NCBI GenBank assembly: GCA_036346405.1
Contig: CM070551.1
Coordinates: 61,522,488 to 61,586,487, forward strand
Direction of reading: 5' to 3'
Length of the DNA stretch: 64,000 bases
Source: Phyllostachys edulis
Lineage: Eukaryota > Streptophyta > Magnoliopsida > Poales > Poaceae
Part shown: piece by piece, positions 1 to 11,290 of the stretch
How positions within the stretch are numbered: position 1 is the stretch's first letter
How the letters are laid out: every line of letters starts with the position of its first letter
Translations under genes and position numbers: made by a program
Notes under the pieces: generated by a model
Databases searched by the model: none
What the model was told of the DNA's origin: nothing
What the model saw: the letters and a program-made list of their open reading frames with translations, nothing else

Positions 1-864
1 AACTTTACTTGAGTTAGCTCTATTTCAAAAACTTTGTGGGTGATATGAAAAAAGTGGAGGGCTCACCTATCCCTGAGTTTGGATTTTACCTGAGCCTTCG
101 AGCTCAGTGGTGGTAAAAATGGAGGTAGCTCCAATCAAATGAAGCATAAGTAGAGTTTCCGATAGAGGGAACCTCTACTGACAATAATTAATTAACAATT
201 ACTCTCTTTAGAAAAATGCAATTTATTAAAATGCTAAGTGATGGGACTTTGTAATTATGATAATTGAAAATGTTGCTTTAAGCAAATAAAAGAACCCGAG
301 CCATCCTTGTTAAGCCTTGCATGTATATTATTGCATCTTGCGTGTTGGCTCGCGAGCACGGAAGTTGTGCTCATTCTCGCTCTTTCCCCCAAAACCCTCA
401 GAAGCAAGAAATCCTGAAGACTATGCATACTACGAGGATCCAGAAGTTGAAGGCCTCAGGAGATGATGAAGTGTAGTTTAGTTTCTCTTAATCTAGATCT
501 CACCCCAGTCTAGTTGACTCCGTCGGTGCTTGCGTGCATCCTATATTATTTGAGTCTTTGGGTAATATCAGATGTACACGAGTTTCCCCAGTCGCTTGCC
601 TGTGGAGAGATGTGCTCTCACCCCTTTTGCTTCTGTTGTTGCTTCCACTTTGTAATGTAATCAGTTTGGCCTGTTCGGCCCTTATTGTAAAAATTGACCC
701 AATGCGGTTTATGTAAACTCTGAAGTGTTAAATTAATGAATGGTATGGTTTTTACGCCATGTATGAAATGATTCAGCAATGTGTTTGTGAGTGCTAGCTA
801 CTGATCCAGGGAATAGCACAGTATTTTCACAGAGGATTTGGATTCTCGGAATCCAGGTCCGACA
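1..864 (+). repeat. LTR family A, copy 1 (3' part, cut by window edge)
   Basis: This is the downstream part of a long LTR. It matches the reverse complement of 6375-7240 along its whole length, including the shared start aactttacttgagttag and the end ggatttggattctcggaatcc. A third, more diverged copy lies at about 59.4-63.46 kb. The LTR ends in GGTCCGACA at 864, and the DNA that follows (from atgat) belongs to a different LTR, so this copy probably inserted into that LTR. Its 5' end lies outside the window, so a solo LTR cannot be told from a full element. The short ORFs inside it have no support as genes. Confidence 0.8.
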
Positions 865-1743
865 ATGATGATGATGATTATGGAAGAATGATGATTACAT
901 CAATTTTTAATGAAGAAAGATGATAATCATTGCATTGCATGTTGAACATTCATGATGGAAAAATGTGATTCACGGGAGTTGAATGAGATCCCCATATGTA
1001 AGATATGGGCAATGAGGGCCACGTATGAAAAAGGACAAGTAATTGGTCCCCGCACTAAAGAATACGGACATGAGTGAACACTGACGGGTATTACACTTCG
1101 CTATACCGGTATAAGCAGAATATGAGTTGAGACATGAGCATGAGCATTGCATTGCATTTATGAAAAACAAAAAGTGATTTGAGATATTGAGACATGTGAA
1201 TGGAAATTTATAAGAACGAATATGAGAAACTTAGATGATGATAAATGGGAACGAATTGTTGTTTAGATGATGCCTCGTTTATTATTTTGCTTTGTACTTG
1301 CTGAGTCGTGGACTCACCCTTACTCTATTGTTGTTTTTAGGTGATCGTTGACGATGCTTCTTAGGAAGGGTTAGCACTTGGAACACTGCATACACTCAAT
1401 TACTTGATCTCTTGTCATGAAGCAAATTTACCTTTAACATGAATATTTAACCTCTTAGGCTATGATAGACATTGAATGATTCTAGATGATTGGTTGGAAC
1501 TCCTTTATTCATTCAATAGCCTCTGTTTGATTGGTACTACTTAATTCTTGAGCTATTATTTTGCTTTACCATCTAAAGTTTAGATATCTTTGTTTGCCAT
1601 GTCGTTCTTCATATGTTATTGTGACCAGTGGATGGGTTTTAAATATTGAATTGTTTGCTGGAATTTTAGTGTTAATTGATGTAAAATTGATTGTTACGTA
1701 GTTTAGTGGAATTCCAAGCTCAATGTTGGGCTGGGGTGTTACA
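865..1743 (+). repeat. 3' portion of a gypsy-type LTR, upstream of a primer binding site
   Basis: The segment ends in ggctggggtgttaca and is followed two bases later by a Met-tRNA primer site, so it is the end of a 5' LTR. Its last kilobase resembles the family B solo LTR at 2619-4891 in order and wording. Both have a cttgctgagtc/tttgctgagtc motif about 430 bp before the end and the same terminal ggctggggtgttaca. It is therefore a relative of family B. Its own 5' part lies upstream of the family A copy that interrupts it, outside the window. Confidence 0.7.
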
Positions 1744-1745
1744 GT

Positions 1746-1757
1746 TGGTATCAGAGT
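1746..1757 (+). promoter_or_regulatory. Retrotransposon primer binding site (initiator Met tRNA type)
   Basis: TGGTATCAGAGT begins two bases after the LTR end at 1743. TGGTATCAGAGC is the usual plant site complementary to the 3' end of initiator methionine tRNA, used to prime minus-strand reverse transcription. There is one mismatch at the last base. It fixes the orientation of the element as plus. Confidence 0.8.
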
Positions 1758-2613
1758 GGGCTTTAAGTACGTGGTGAATAGATTAACAACTTAGGTAACA
1801 TAAAATTGCTAAAATTTGTTTTAGGACTAGTGAAATCAACTAAAATTTACTAATGGTAAATTAACTTAAAATTTGACAAACTAGTGCACAGTAGGATGGG
1901 TATGGGACGAGTATTGCTTTTACGCTTCCGATATGTTGTACTATTGATGTATGAGTTGATATTGATTCTTTGAACTTATTGTGTGTTGTTTATTGTGGTT
2001 AGTAGACGATATCGAGAGGTAGAGATTGTGGTTATGGCTATAGGCATGGCCAGGTTGTACCACCCTTTGTGGTATGTGAAAAATGAAGTATTTACCCCGG
2101 GTAACTTAGTTACAAATGTTGAGGATGAGTTTTTTTGGGAAATATTGTTGTTTTCCTTAAGTTTGCATTTGGTTATTCTAATTACTCGTGGGTGGTTGAT
2201 GAACTTTCTTTGGTTAGCGGTTACAATGCAGTTGATGTGTTTCTATTGGTCTTTATTGGTTCCAGAAAGCAATCATTTGTTTTTCCGACTTACGAGTTTT
2301 TTTTTCTACTTGTGAACATTGTTGATTTGAAAGGTTGATCTTTTATTGGAAAGTTTTGCCTTTCTTGTTGGGAAACATGGCTCGTTTGTTTCTCTTGGTA
2401 TTTTGAATAACAGAAATAATCATTTGCAAGTTCTTTATCAAGTGAAGCTATGACCGTATGTATTTCTTTTGAATTAATCTAAGTGATTATGTTTAATGCC
2501 TTACTTTTATGAAAGGAAGTGTTAAAAACCCTTTTGTGGTGTCATGTTATGCTTAAGTGTGAGGTTGTAATCATAGAAACTAATTGATATGGTACGAGTT
2601 ATCAAGTTGGGTC
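1758..2613 (+). other. Internal 5' region of the decayed gypsy-type element
   Basis: This is the leader and possible start of gag downstream of the primer site. At about 2000-2060 the frame has arginine codons spaced as in the basic N-terminus of plant gypsy gag proteins, but many have changed, and no gag core or zinc knuckle can be read. Two overlapping frames (1983-2315 and 2135-2338) are open but resemble nothing I recognise. The region stops at the family B solo LTR and resumes at 4897. Confidence 0.4.
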
Positions 2614-2618
2614 AGTAG

Positions 2619-4891
2619 TGTAATACTCCAAATTAAACTAATTGAGAAGAAATAAATTAGAGAGAGGGACTAATTAGAAAAGTGGTTTTAACAGGAGATT
2701 AGAGGGGGGTTTATGCATAATTTGGACAACCTGGGCTGTGGGCTTCCGGCCCACAGCATTTAGGCCCAAGGGGGAAGGGCAGCCGGCCACATAAGAAGGA
2801 GAGGGAGCAACCCTAGGATTGCTACAGTACCGTGGCTACAGTACCGCCGCTATGCTACAGTGCCACGCTGTGCTACAGTGCCCTCCCACCCTTAGCTTTC
2901 ACTACCGGCCAAGAAGGAGGAAGGGAGAAGCCTCCTCGGGTGCTGCTGGCCAAAGAAGAGAAAGAAAGAAGAGGGGAGAAGAGAGGGAAGGGGAAGGATC
3001 GCGAGCTAATCCATGATCTTCAGCAGTTCGTCGAGGGTAACTTCTGTTTCCCCTTGATTAGATGCATAATTAGTTGATTTAGTAATGTCGGTATTTAGGG
3101 CTGCTCAGGACAGATTGGGTTTGACAGACGTTTTGATGTGGTTAAGGGAAGATTCAGTCCTGTACGTCTCCTAGAGTAATGTAGAGGACGTCGTCATCTT
3201 TCCGTGAAGTGCTAGATTGCGTTATTTGGACTCCTGTAGCAGAAGTTATGAATTTTATAGCATGACTGTTCTACAGATCTGTCGGTATCCTGACAACTGT
3301 TGGTAATCTGGATTAATAGAATAGTTAAAGGCAAAATTAGAGGAGCTTACTATAATGAAATTTGTAGATTATAGTCTCAGCTTTCCATAAAACTCAAGAA
3401 CGCGAAATTTGGACAATCGTACCGAAAGTTATGGTAGTTTTGGTATTACTGTCCAGAAACCCAACGTGAATTCGATGTTTTGTTAATTAGCTTGGTAGGG
3501 GTACTAGATGGCTGATTCAGAGAGGCTCATCAACGAGGTTTAGTTGGAGAAATTGATAACCTTTCCAGAAAATCCAAAAACACCTCATTTGGACTCCTGT
3601 ACGAAAAGATATGATTTTTAGAATGTGACTGTCCACAGAGGGGACAGATCGATATTTAGGAATTGGAGTTGGGATCGCATTAGAATCTACTGCGAGTTTG
3701 CGCTTATTTATATAGTTTGTTTGGTCCATTACTGTGGTCTTAGTATGCTTTTATATATATTCAGGTGGGGGATTGGTCCCGGGGGCAGCACCCTCACCCT
3801 CTTCACATCCTCCGTTCTCACGCGGTTAAGGCAAGTAATACGATGGATAGAATTATTATGAATGATTGACATTGTTTGCTAATACTATGGGTATATATGC
3901 GGTTCTTGGTTACCAAGATATTTATGAATGCTGATACTCATGAGTTCTAGGGTTATGAGATGTATGCTATGCATGGATGCTTGAAATTTATAATCATCAA
4001 CGATCATGAATGCTTGTAGTATGAATAGGATTATTCATATGCGATATGATTGTGAATGCAAAAGTATGATGATTTAAGATTTCGTTCGTATGCATCATGA
4101 TGGCATTTTGAAGACTTGGTCATGTGATGACCAAGCAATTGTTGAGGTCCCTGTCATGAATATGACGGGCTAAAGGTCCCCATGCTCGTGGAGCATGGGC
4201 TTAGGTCCCCATACTTGCGGAGTATGGGCAATGGTCCCTGTGCTAGACGGCACAAGCATGGGTGTGCATCGACGGATGCACGCTCTGCATTACTGGTAAA
4301 ATGCAAAAGAGAAAGAGAAAGTTAAAGAGCATTTTGAGCATATTACATATCATGAGTACATAATATTTTTTGGTGTATAGTGTTGTGGATAATGATTGAT
4401 AAATTACAATTATGTATGCTGTTGATGCCATGTTTTGTATTTGCTGAGTCTTTGGGCTCACTCTTGCTTTTGTTGTGCTTTTAGGTACCACTTGCAAGAA
4501 CGGCATGCATAGGAGGGAGTAGGCTTGTCTTGGATTCACTCACTACCACACGACTTTAAAGTTGAATAACATTTAGATCGTACCTTAACAATAAACAAAC
4601 TACTTAAGGACTTATTATGGTTATGCTTCATGCATTGGATTACTTGTAATAATGAGAGTAGCATATTTTGGATATCCTTGTTTATGCTTTAGCTGATTAG
4701 CATATTTGGAATGTTTTGATGAATACTGGATGTTAGAATATTGTCTTTGATATATGTGACTGTTGGAACCTCCGGTATAGTTAGCTATACAAAGGAGGTT
4801 CTGCCGAAATTTAGAATTATATCTTGTATTTAATTTTGTTATCATGTTTAATTAGTAGCATTCCAGGCTCATGTTGGGCTGGGGTGTTACA
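2619..4891 (+). mobile_element. Solo LTR, family B copy 1 (2,273 bp)
   Basis: The LTR starts TGTAATACTCC and ends GGGGTGTTACA, with perfect 5-bp target duplications AGTAG at 2614-2618 and 4892-4896. No internal gypsy region lies between the duplications, so this is a solo LTR left by recombination between two LTRs. The second copy, in the opposite orientation, is at 61,071-63,339, is almost the same length (2,269 bp) and has its own duplication. It interrupts the internal region of the older gypsy-type element that starts at 1744. ORFs inside are not genes. Confidence 0.93.
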
Positions 4892-4896
4892 AGTAG

Positions 4897-5347
4897 CGTG
4901 ATGCATAATTAATCTTAAATGATGTGCTTGGTAGTGTAGTTGATTAATCTATTGCTGCATTGTAATAGTTGTATGATGAATTTTGATTAAGAGTATATCT
5001 ATTTCTAATTGGAATCAATAGGGTAATTGAGAAGTTTGGATCATTGATGAACTAGATTAAATCATTAGAATTGTTTAATTTGTTAAACTTGTGAGATAAA
5101 CTTGATTAATTGGTCTCCTTAGTTCACCTCACCGTTCAGAGTGGTTAAGTTAAAGATGTGCTAGATTATTGCCTTAATATATATTAATCCTGAATTTGGC
5201 TTCAATTTGGCTATTTGATTATCTTATATAAATGCTAGATTTCCCTAATTATTAACAGGTTAAAATGATTGAAACATTTCTAAATGACTAAATAAATGTT
5301 GATGTATCACTTTGTGAAACCTTGTCTTATTGAAGATTATGTTATTA
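4897..5347 (+). other. Continuation of the decayed gypsy-type internal region
   Basis: AT-rich DNA that resumes the sequence interrupted at 2613 by the solo LTR. All frames are closed by stops, and I see no gag or pol motif. It ends where a segment shared with 38,213-38,352 begins. Confidence 0.4.
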
Positions 5348-5490
5348 CCCAATCACGGAAAATGCCCTCGCTATTAGAACACCAAATATGGTGCTAGAAT
5401 CCCAATCTCAAACAAAACTAATGGCAACTAAACACATATCATGAGCACCGATGCGACTAAATATTAGGCTCAACAACCAAGCCCCACTCG
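5348..5490 (+). repeat. Dispersed repeat, copy 1 (matches 38,213-38,352)
   Basis: About 140 bp starting cccaatcacggaaaatgccc match 38,213-38,352 in the same orientation with roughly 90 percent identity by eye. The second copy lies in the leader side of the Helitron-related region, so this may be a separate Helitron or Helitron-leader fragment. The next 250 bp hold an 89-codon open frame (5451-5720) with no recognisable domain. Confidence 0.6.
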
Positions 5491-6374
5491 AAGCAGTGCA
5501 GATCGTAGATGATGCAGCGCAGCAAGCGGTCACGCAGATGCGCTACCCAGAAACCTTATTGTCACTCCGTGTAGGTGAACTCTATGACAATGGTTTGGAG
5601 ATATCCGCTCACCCTCCTTTGCAGTGCCCACAGAGGAGAAGGGATTACTTGGTTCAAAATAGCACAACCCTTCAGCCAGTAGAACAGAGAGGAAGAATTT
5701 GGAAAATGGAAGTGAATTGATCCAAAAAAAACACATGTCTGGACGTCTACAGATGTTTTGAATGGTCGAGTCAATTACTCTCTAGTAACTGCTCAATAAA
5801 GCACACATTAAAACATTGGTAACTGCTAATTCAAAACCAATTAATGGTCATTTAAGTAGTGTTTATTGATCCTGATTACACACTGGTCTACAGCTTTGAC
5901 CACTGGTCTATAGCTTCAACCATGTTATTTGGATCATTGTGTTTTGACCACTTTATTTGGACACTGTGTTTTGACCACAGTGTTCCGACCACACTAGTCT
6001 TATGGACTACTTGTTTCGACTATAGTGTTCCGACCACACTAGTCTATGTCTTCGAGTTCTTGGAGTGATCCGAAGAAATCTCCAAGGGAGGTCCAAGAGG
6101 ATCTCCCTAAGAGGTCTAAGGGTGGTATAAGGAATAACTTTCACTGGTTTTATGAGACTAAACCATGTATGCTTTGGAATTTTATGAATGAAAGGGCCAT
6201 TACACATATGGGCCCAATTCTAACCGTTTGATCCGCATCACAATGGCAGCTCACCGGCTTGTGGAAGATGATAGGGATGCGCTGGCGTTGAATGGTTCTA
6301 GAAGATGGAAGGGGGTTAAAATGGAGGGCTATGTGAGGAGGGCGATGAATTGGACAGTGATAACAATGAACTTG
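5491..6374. other. No recognisable gene; degenerate short repeats
   Basis: From about 5,870 to 6,050 the DNA repeats imperfect units built on gttccgaccacactagtct and gtgttttgaccac. Similar gaccac/gaccag units occur inside the LTRs at 23.5 kb and 31.8 kb. Short frames here are not supported as genes. The block ends at the target duplication ACTTG (6370-6374) of the next LTR. Confidence 0.4.
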
Positions 6375-9300
6375 TGTCGGACCCGGATTCCAAGAATCCA
6401 AATCCTTTGTGAAAGACACTGTGCTATTCCTTGGATCAGTAGATAGTGCTCACAGATACATTATTAAATCAATTCATACATGGCGTAGATTAAACCATAC
6501 CATTCATCAATTAACACAACAGAGTTTACATAGACCGCATTGGGTCGGGTTTTACAAGAAGGGCCGAACAGGCCAAAGATTACATTACAAAAGTTGCAGA
6601 AGCGACAACATAAGCAAAAAGGGTGAGAGCACATCTCTCCACAGGCAAGCGACTAGGGAAACCCGTGTGCGTCCGATATTACCCAAGGACTCAGATAATA
6701 TAGGATGCACGCAAGCACCGGCGGAGTCAACTAGATTGAGGCGAGATCTAGACTAAAAAAAACTAAACTACGCTTCATCATCCCCTGTGCCTCCAACTTC
6801 TGGATCCTCGTAGTACTCGTAGTCTTCAGGGTTTCCTTCTTCTGAGGGTTTTTAGGGGAGAGAGCGAGAATGAGCACAACTTACGTGCTTGCGAGCCAAC
6901 ACACAATGCAATAATATACATGCAAGGCTTAACAAGGATGGCTCAAGTTCTTTTATTTGCTAAAGCAATATTTTCAATTACACATAATTACAAATTCCTA
7001 TCACTTAGCATTTTAACAAATTGCATTTTATTAAAGAGGGTAATTGTGCGATATTTATTTCAGTAGAGGTTCCCTCCGTCGGAACCTATACCGAATGCTT
7101 CATTTGATTGGAGCTACCTCCAATTATTACCACCGCTGAGCTCGAAGGCTCAAGTAAAATCCAAACTCAGGGCTAGGTGAGCTCGCCACATTTTCATACC
7201 ACCCACAAAGGTTTTTGAAATAGAACTAACTCAAGTAAAGTTCCCATGCCCGCCTTTGACCGTAAGCGCGGCTATTTAAATAGTTTAGACTCTGGAGAGG
7301 TTGTACACTGTACCCACAAGAGATAGTCATACTCATTACCCCACACGATTCCTTAGTTATGTGGTTGAGCGACCGTCATAATAACCTTTCAATTTACCTC
7401 ACCCCTTCCATCATCTCACCCATATGGGGTTACGCCCATACGTTGCGCGGGATGTCTACCTCAGCGATCTGGAGTAGTTGAACTACACCTCAGCGACTGG
7501 CAACTTCACCTCTATCGGTGTCCCATTCAAGCAGGATTGTGTCCACACTTGCATAATCTCATCACCTCTCCAGCGAGATGACTTTTAGGGTTCAACAAAT
7601 TTACTAAGCCAAGTTGCAATTTGCAGACTTGTGGTTGTACTTGTATTACACGGGAGGTCATGACAAGATTAAGTCCTTAGGGGTTATCTGGGCGGTTTAT
7701 TTCATACACCAACTCCTTGGGCTACATTAGCACCCATCAACATTGTACCATTCACAACCAACATTCTTTGGGCTACATTAGCACCCACTCATTTACCATT
7801 CATCACATCATCCGCCCAGATAGGAACAACAATTAGGGTTTTTGAGGAGTAAAATACATCAACTCAACCATCTCAGTCATTTCCCTGCAATGACTGCCTA
7901 AAACCATTTTCATGTTTAAAGGATGATGTTTGGGACATGTAATGTCCCGGTACTTAAGCAAGACTAGCATGTTGCTTAAGTACAACCTATAACTAGTATT
8001 TATCATATAGTTACTAGGGTGACATGGAATAATGGATTCAATTGTAAAAGGATGACATTATAATTAATTAATCATCAAATGGGTATTTAAGTACCTTAAG
8101 CTTTAACATATATTTGATTAAAGAATTACAACATGCAATTTTGGTAATTTACATAAAATGTAGGCTCAAAATGATCAAAGTATTGACTCGCCTTTGTTAT
8201 AGGTAAGATGATCTTGATATTCTTGTGCTTGATCAACTTGTAGGTCTTCCGCGTCTTCAAATCCTAACCGGACAAATGTACCGGAAAAAGGCACAATAGC
8301 AAAGAGAGCAAATAAATACATAAGAATAAACTAATGAACTTCAAATTGAACAAGACCTATGCCATTAGCAAGATCTTGAATTTACAAAATTTTAGAAACA
8401 CATTTCATAATTTTTAGAGTTACGACGAGGGAGGAATGAATTTTTGAAGTTTCTCAATTGAATTAAACCTTTAAAAGAGAATAACAGAAAAGGGGAGAGA
8501 GGAAAAGAGCCGGTGGTGGGGCCCACGGCTCAGTGGCACGGTTCATGGGGCAGCCGCGTGGACCGGTCAGTGAGCCAGACGCAAGCGTCGTGGGCGAAAC
8601 AAAGGCGAACCCATCGGGCAATCCTGATTGGAGGGTTCAAGGCAAATGGTAGGTGGGCCAATTCAATTAAAACAATTCCCCATTTGATTGCATCTTCGGT
8701 TCTCATTCGGTTCACAGAGGGAAGAGGCAGAGGATGGCGCTCGGGCGGCTCGAGACTTTGCCAGCGCCGACGAGGTGGGCGGCGGGGAGGGAGCAGGGAG
8801 GAGGGGGATAGAATCCTCGCATCGCGGGGCATCTCGTGACGCAGTCGGATGGGGCGGCGTCTCACTGGCACGACGGTGCGGCCAAGGGAGCTCGGTTGTG
8901 GCGGCAGCCGAAAAGGTAAACAATGGTGGCGGCTTACCAAAGCTCCAAGGAGGCGGTGTGGGAATGAAGGAGGGCCACAGGGGAGCTCTTATAGGCATCC
9001 ATGGGAGGCGAGGGAGCTGCTGGAGGGGGAAGGGGGCCATGGTCGTCGCGTGGTCCCGATGCAGCGGCATGGCGGGTCTGACACGTGTGTGCGCTGCGCA
9101 CGTCTTGGACCGACCAAGGACGGGCATGGGGGTGCGGCATGGGGCGATGACTTTGGGCATCCACGCTGGCGTGAGTGCATGCGTGCGCGCATGGCTTGGT
9201 CGGAGAGTTCCTGTGCAGCGAGGACGACGAGGACGAGCGTGATGCGGGCGCGGTCGGCCGATGACTTGCGGGACGCCATGGCGCGGGCTCCACGTTGTGG

Positions 9301-9792
9301 GTTGGGGGCAGCCAAGAGGTGGCGTGGGCTGCAGCGGCATATGGGGGTGCTGTAGGCGGCATGGTGGTGGCAGGCTGGGCGTCACGGTGCTGACCAGCTC
9401 AGCCAGGGGAGAAGCAAGGCAGGGGGAAGGAGAAGCCAGGCCAGGGAGGAGGAGACAGGCCGGGCCAAGCTAGGCGAGAAGGAGAAAAGGGAAATGGGCC
9501 TAGGGGAGCTGGGCTGGGCCGGCAAAAGGGGAAGGAGAAGTGGGCTAAGCCCAAGGGGAAAACGGGCTGAGCCCAACTGAAAGGGAAGACAAGGCAAAAA
9601 GGGGCCCAAAATCCTAAAAAGGGAAATTTAAATACAAATTTGAATTCCAATATTGTGAAAAGGTTTGAAACACAAACCCGAGCTAGATAGAAGCTAGAAG
9701 TTTTAAGAACATAGTTGGTTAATTTGAATTACGAACAAAAATCGAACTCCAAAAGGTAATTACTATTCCCATCCAAAAAACGGGACGTTACA
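6375..9792 (-). mobile_element. Solo LTR, family A copy 2 (3,418 bp)
   Basis: On the minus strand the LTR begins TGTAACGTCCCG (at 9792) and ends GGTCCGACA (at 6375). Perfect target duplications ACTTG flank it at 6370-6374 and 9793-9797. The 6375-7240 part is the reverse complement of the LTR end at 1-864. The 7,240-8,250 part aligns in order with 59.5-60.3 kb, so the block is one continuous LTR. It holds a very GC-rich stretch (about 8,500-9,600) that creates long open frames on both strands; none has a protein-like domain. There is no internal retrotransposon DNA, so it is a solo LTR. Confidence 0.88.
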
Positions 9793-9797
9793 ACTTG

Positions 9798-10195
9798 AGA
9801 GCGGGGAAGGGCGTAGCAAACTCAATGATGAAGCAAACACAACGAACAACTTGAAAGCAAACTCAAAAGATTTCACAAAAAAATTTATGTAAAATTTGAA
9901 GTTTCTGGGCTGTCACACCGACATTCCTAGTTGGTAAAATTTGTACGCCAATAGTATTAAAAGCTTAAGTGTAGGATATTATTATTTGTAGTTCATGATG
10001 TTAAGTAGACACTCCCTCAATTCGAGGGGTAATATATACATTTTTCCTAAAACGTTTGGGGCTTTTGTGACCATTTTTTGGTAATCATGAGAAATATGGA
10101 TTAGTCTATAGCACGGTATGACAGGTATACGATGCATATGATCTCGCAGAAAAAAAAAGAAAGAAAAATCCACCATGCAAGTGCCGGTCCGCTTC
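9798..10195. other. No recognisable feature
   Basis: Flank of the solo LTR. Removing one ACTTG rejoins it to the sequence ending at 6374. No coding potential, terminal repeat or RNA gene is visible. Confidence 0.4.
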
Positions 10196-10465
10196 GGGCA
10201 TGTACAATAGTATAAATAACTGTTGTCTATAGTATCCCTCCATGTCATCTATAGACATCACTAAAGACAGCTTTTTACAATAGATTGTCTCTTTACATGT
10301 CTCTATATACAGCTCCTCTATGTACAATATGTCTTGTTTCTCATGTTACAGTCAACTACTGCATGAGAGACGGCCTAATCTATGCACCCTCCCTCTCCTT
10401 CACATCATATTGTTTTCTATGTAGCAAGCCTTACAGACAGCTAACATCATACCATTGTACATGCT
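10196..10465. mobile_element. Tourist-like (PIF/Harbinger) MITE, 270 bp
   Basis: The left end GGGCATGTACAATAG is mirrored by the right end accattgtacatgctc. The interior carries repeated gtctatag/tctatagac motifs. The flanking trinucleotides are TTC on the left and TTA on the right, a slightly decayed version of the Harbinger TTA duplication. The same MITE family, with TIR GG(T/G)(T/C)ATGTA and about the same length, is the host of the 15-kb CACTA (40,593-55,842). Confidence 0.7.
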
Positions 10466-10746
10466 CTTACGCCTTCAAGGCTCTAAGCATGGTGGTTGTC
10501 TTTTCTTGTCTGGTCCAAGTCACACGGCAATTCAGCTTGGTCGTTGCTATTCTCTTTCTCTGTGTTAGTCCTGGTGTGTTAATTTGGACGCCTAGTTGAC
10601 AGCTAGGTGGTGGCCGGCCGGTGTAACCCTTGGCATACGTTAATATGAAAGTCGAAGCGTTTAGGCAAACACTAGCTGAGAAAAACTGTGTTGCAATCTG
10701 AATAGCTTCTAGCGTTTGATTATTTTGACAAGGTCCGAACTAACCA

Positions 10747-11290
10747 TCACTACCAGGACAATCGGTATTATATTTCTCGACGGTCAGCCATCGGGACAAA
10801 ACACTCGAGATAGCTTAGTTGGATAAATACTATTTTCCTGAGTGTGACACTCGGTAGATAGACTTCCCCGTGTGTTCGGATATACACTCAGGAAACAGAC
10901 AACACTCGGGAGATTTTTTGCATAACGCTTCTAGCCAACCATAACGGAATAGTTCCCCGAGTGTTGGCACTCGAGAACGTTAGGCATGTGTCTTTTTTTT
11001 TTGCTTGACACATTGCCCGCCTATATTTTCGCCACGTGTCTATCATTTCCCAAGTGTTCTTGCCAAATTACCTCGAGTCTGAACACACGGGAATGATTAC
11101 CATGTGGCTGTCCTTTTCCAACCGGTTCGAAAAAGTTTTCCGAGTGTAGGCACTTGGGAATAAACGTCACATGTCTATTTTGTCCCGATGGTGCCCTAAA
11201 ATTACCCCGAGTGTTAACACTCAGGAATCAAGTTTTCAGTCCTGGGTGTTGTTCAACGAAGGACACTCGAGAAATAGTTTGTCAGCCACA
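10747..11290 (+). mobile_element. Terminal fragment of a third CACTA family
   Basis: CACTACCAGGACAATCGG at 10,747 is a CACTA-type terminus. It is followed by about ten degenerate subterminal units of the type ccgagtgttggcactcgggaa (10,840-11,290), in both orientations, as in grass CACTA ends. I do not see the partner terminus (a reverse complement ending tggtagtg) in the window, so this is an orphan end or its partner has decayed. No transposase exons can be assigned to it. Confidence 0.65.

Noticed and set aside
534..716. Leucine-rich 60-codon frame resembling a signal peptide or small membrane protein
   Set aside because: It lies inside an LTR that is present in three copies, and the frame is not kept in the other copies.
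2819..3077. Two overlapping basic frames with Glu/Lys/Arg tracts
   Set aside because: Inside solo LTR family B. The purine-rich stretch creates the frames, and the second LTR copy does not conserve them.
8513..9473. Long overlapping open frames on both strands (up to 240 codons)
   Set aside because: They lie in a GC-rich part of a solo LTR, overlap antisense, and show only Arg/Pro/Ala/His-rich composition without a domain.
7938..9792. TGTAATGTCCCG at 7938 and CGGGACGTTACA at 9792 look like the two ends of a separate 1.85-kb LTR
   Set aside because: The flanks have no target duplication, and the diverged copy at 59.5-60.3 kb is collinear across the 7,938 position. The true unit is 6375-9792 with ACTTG duplications.
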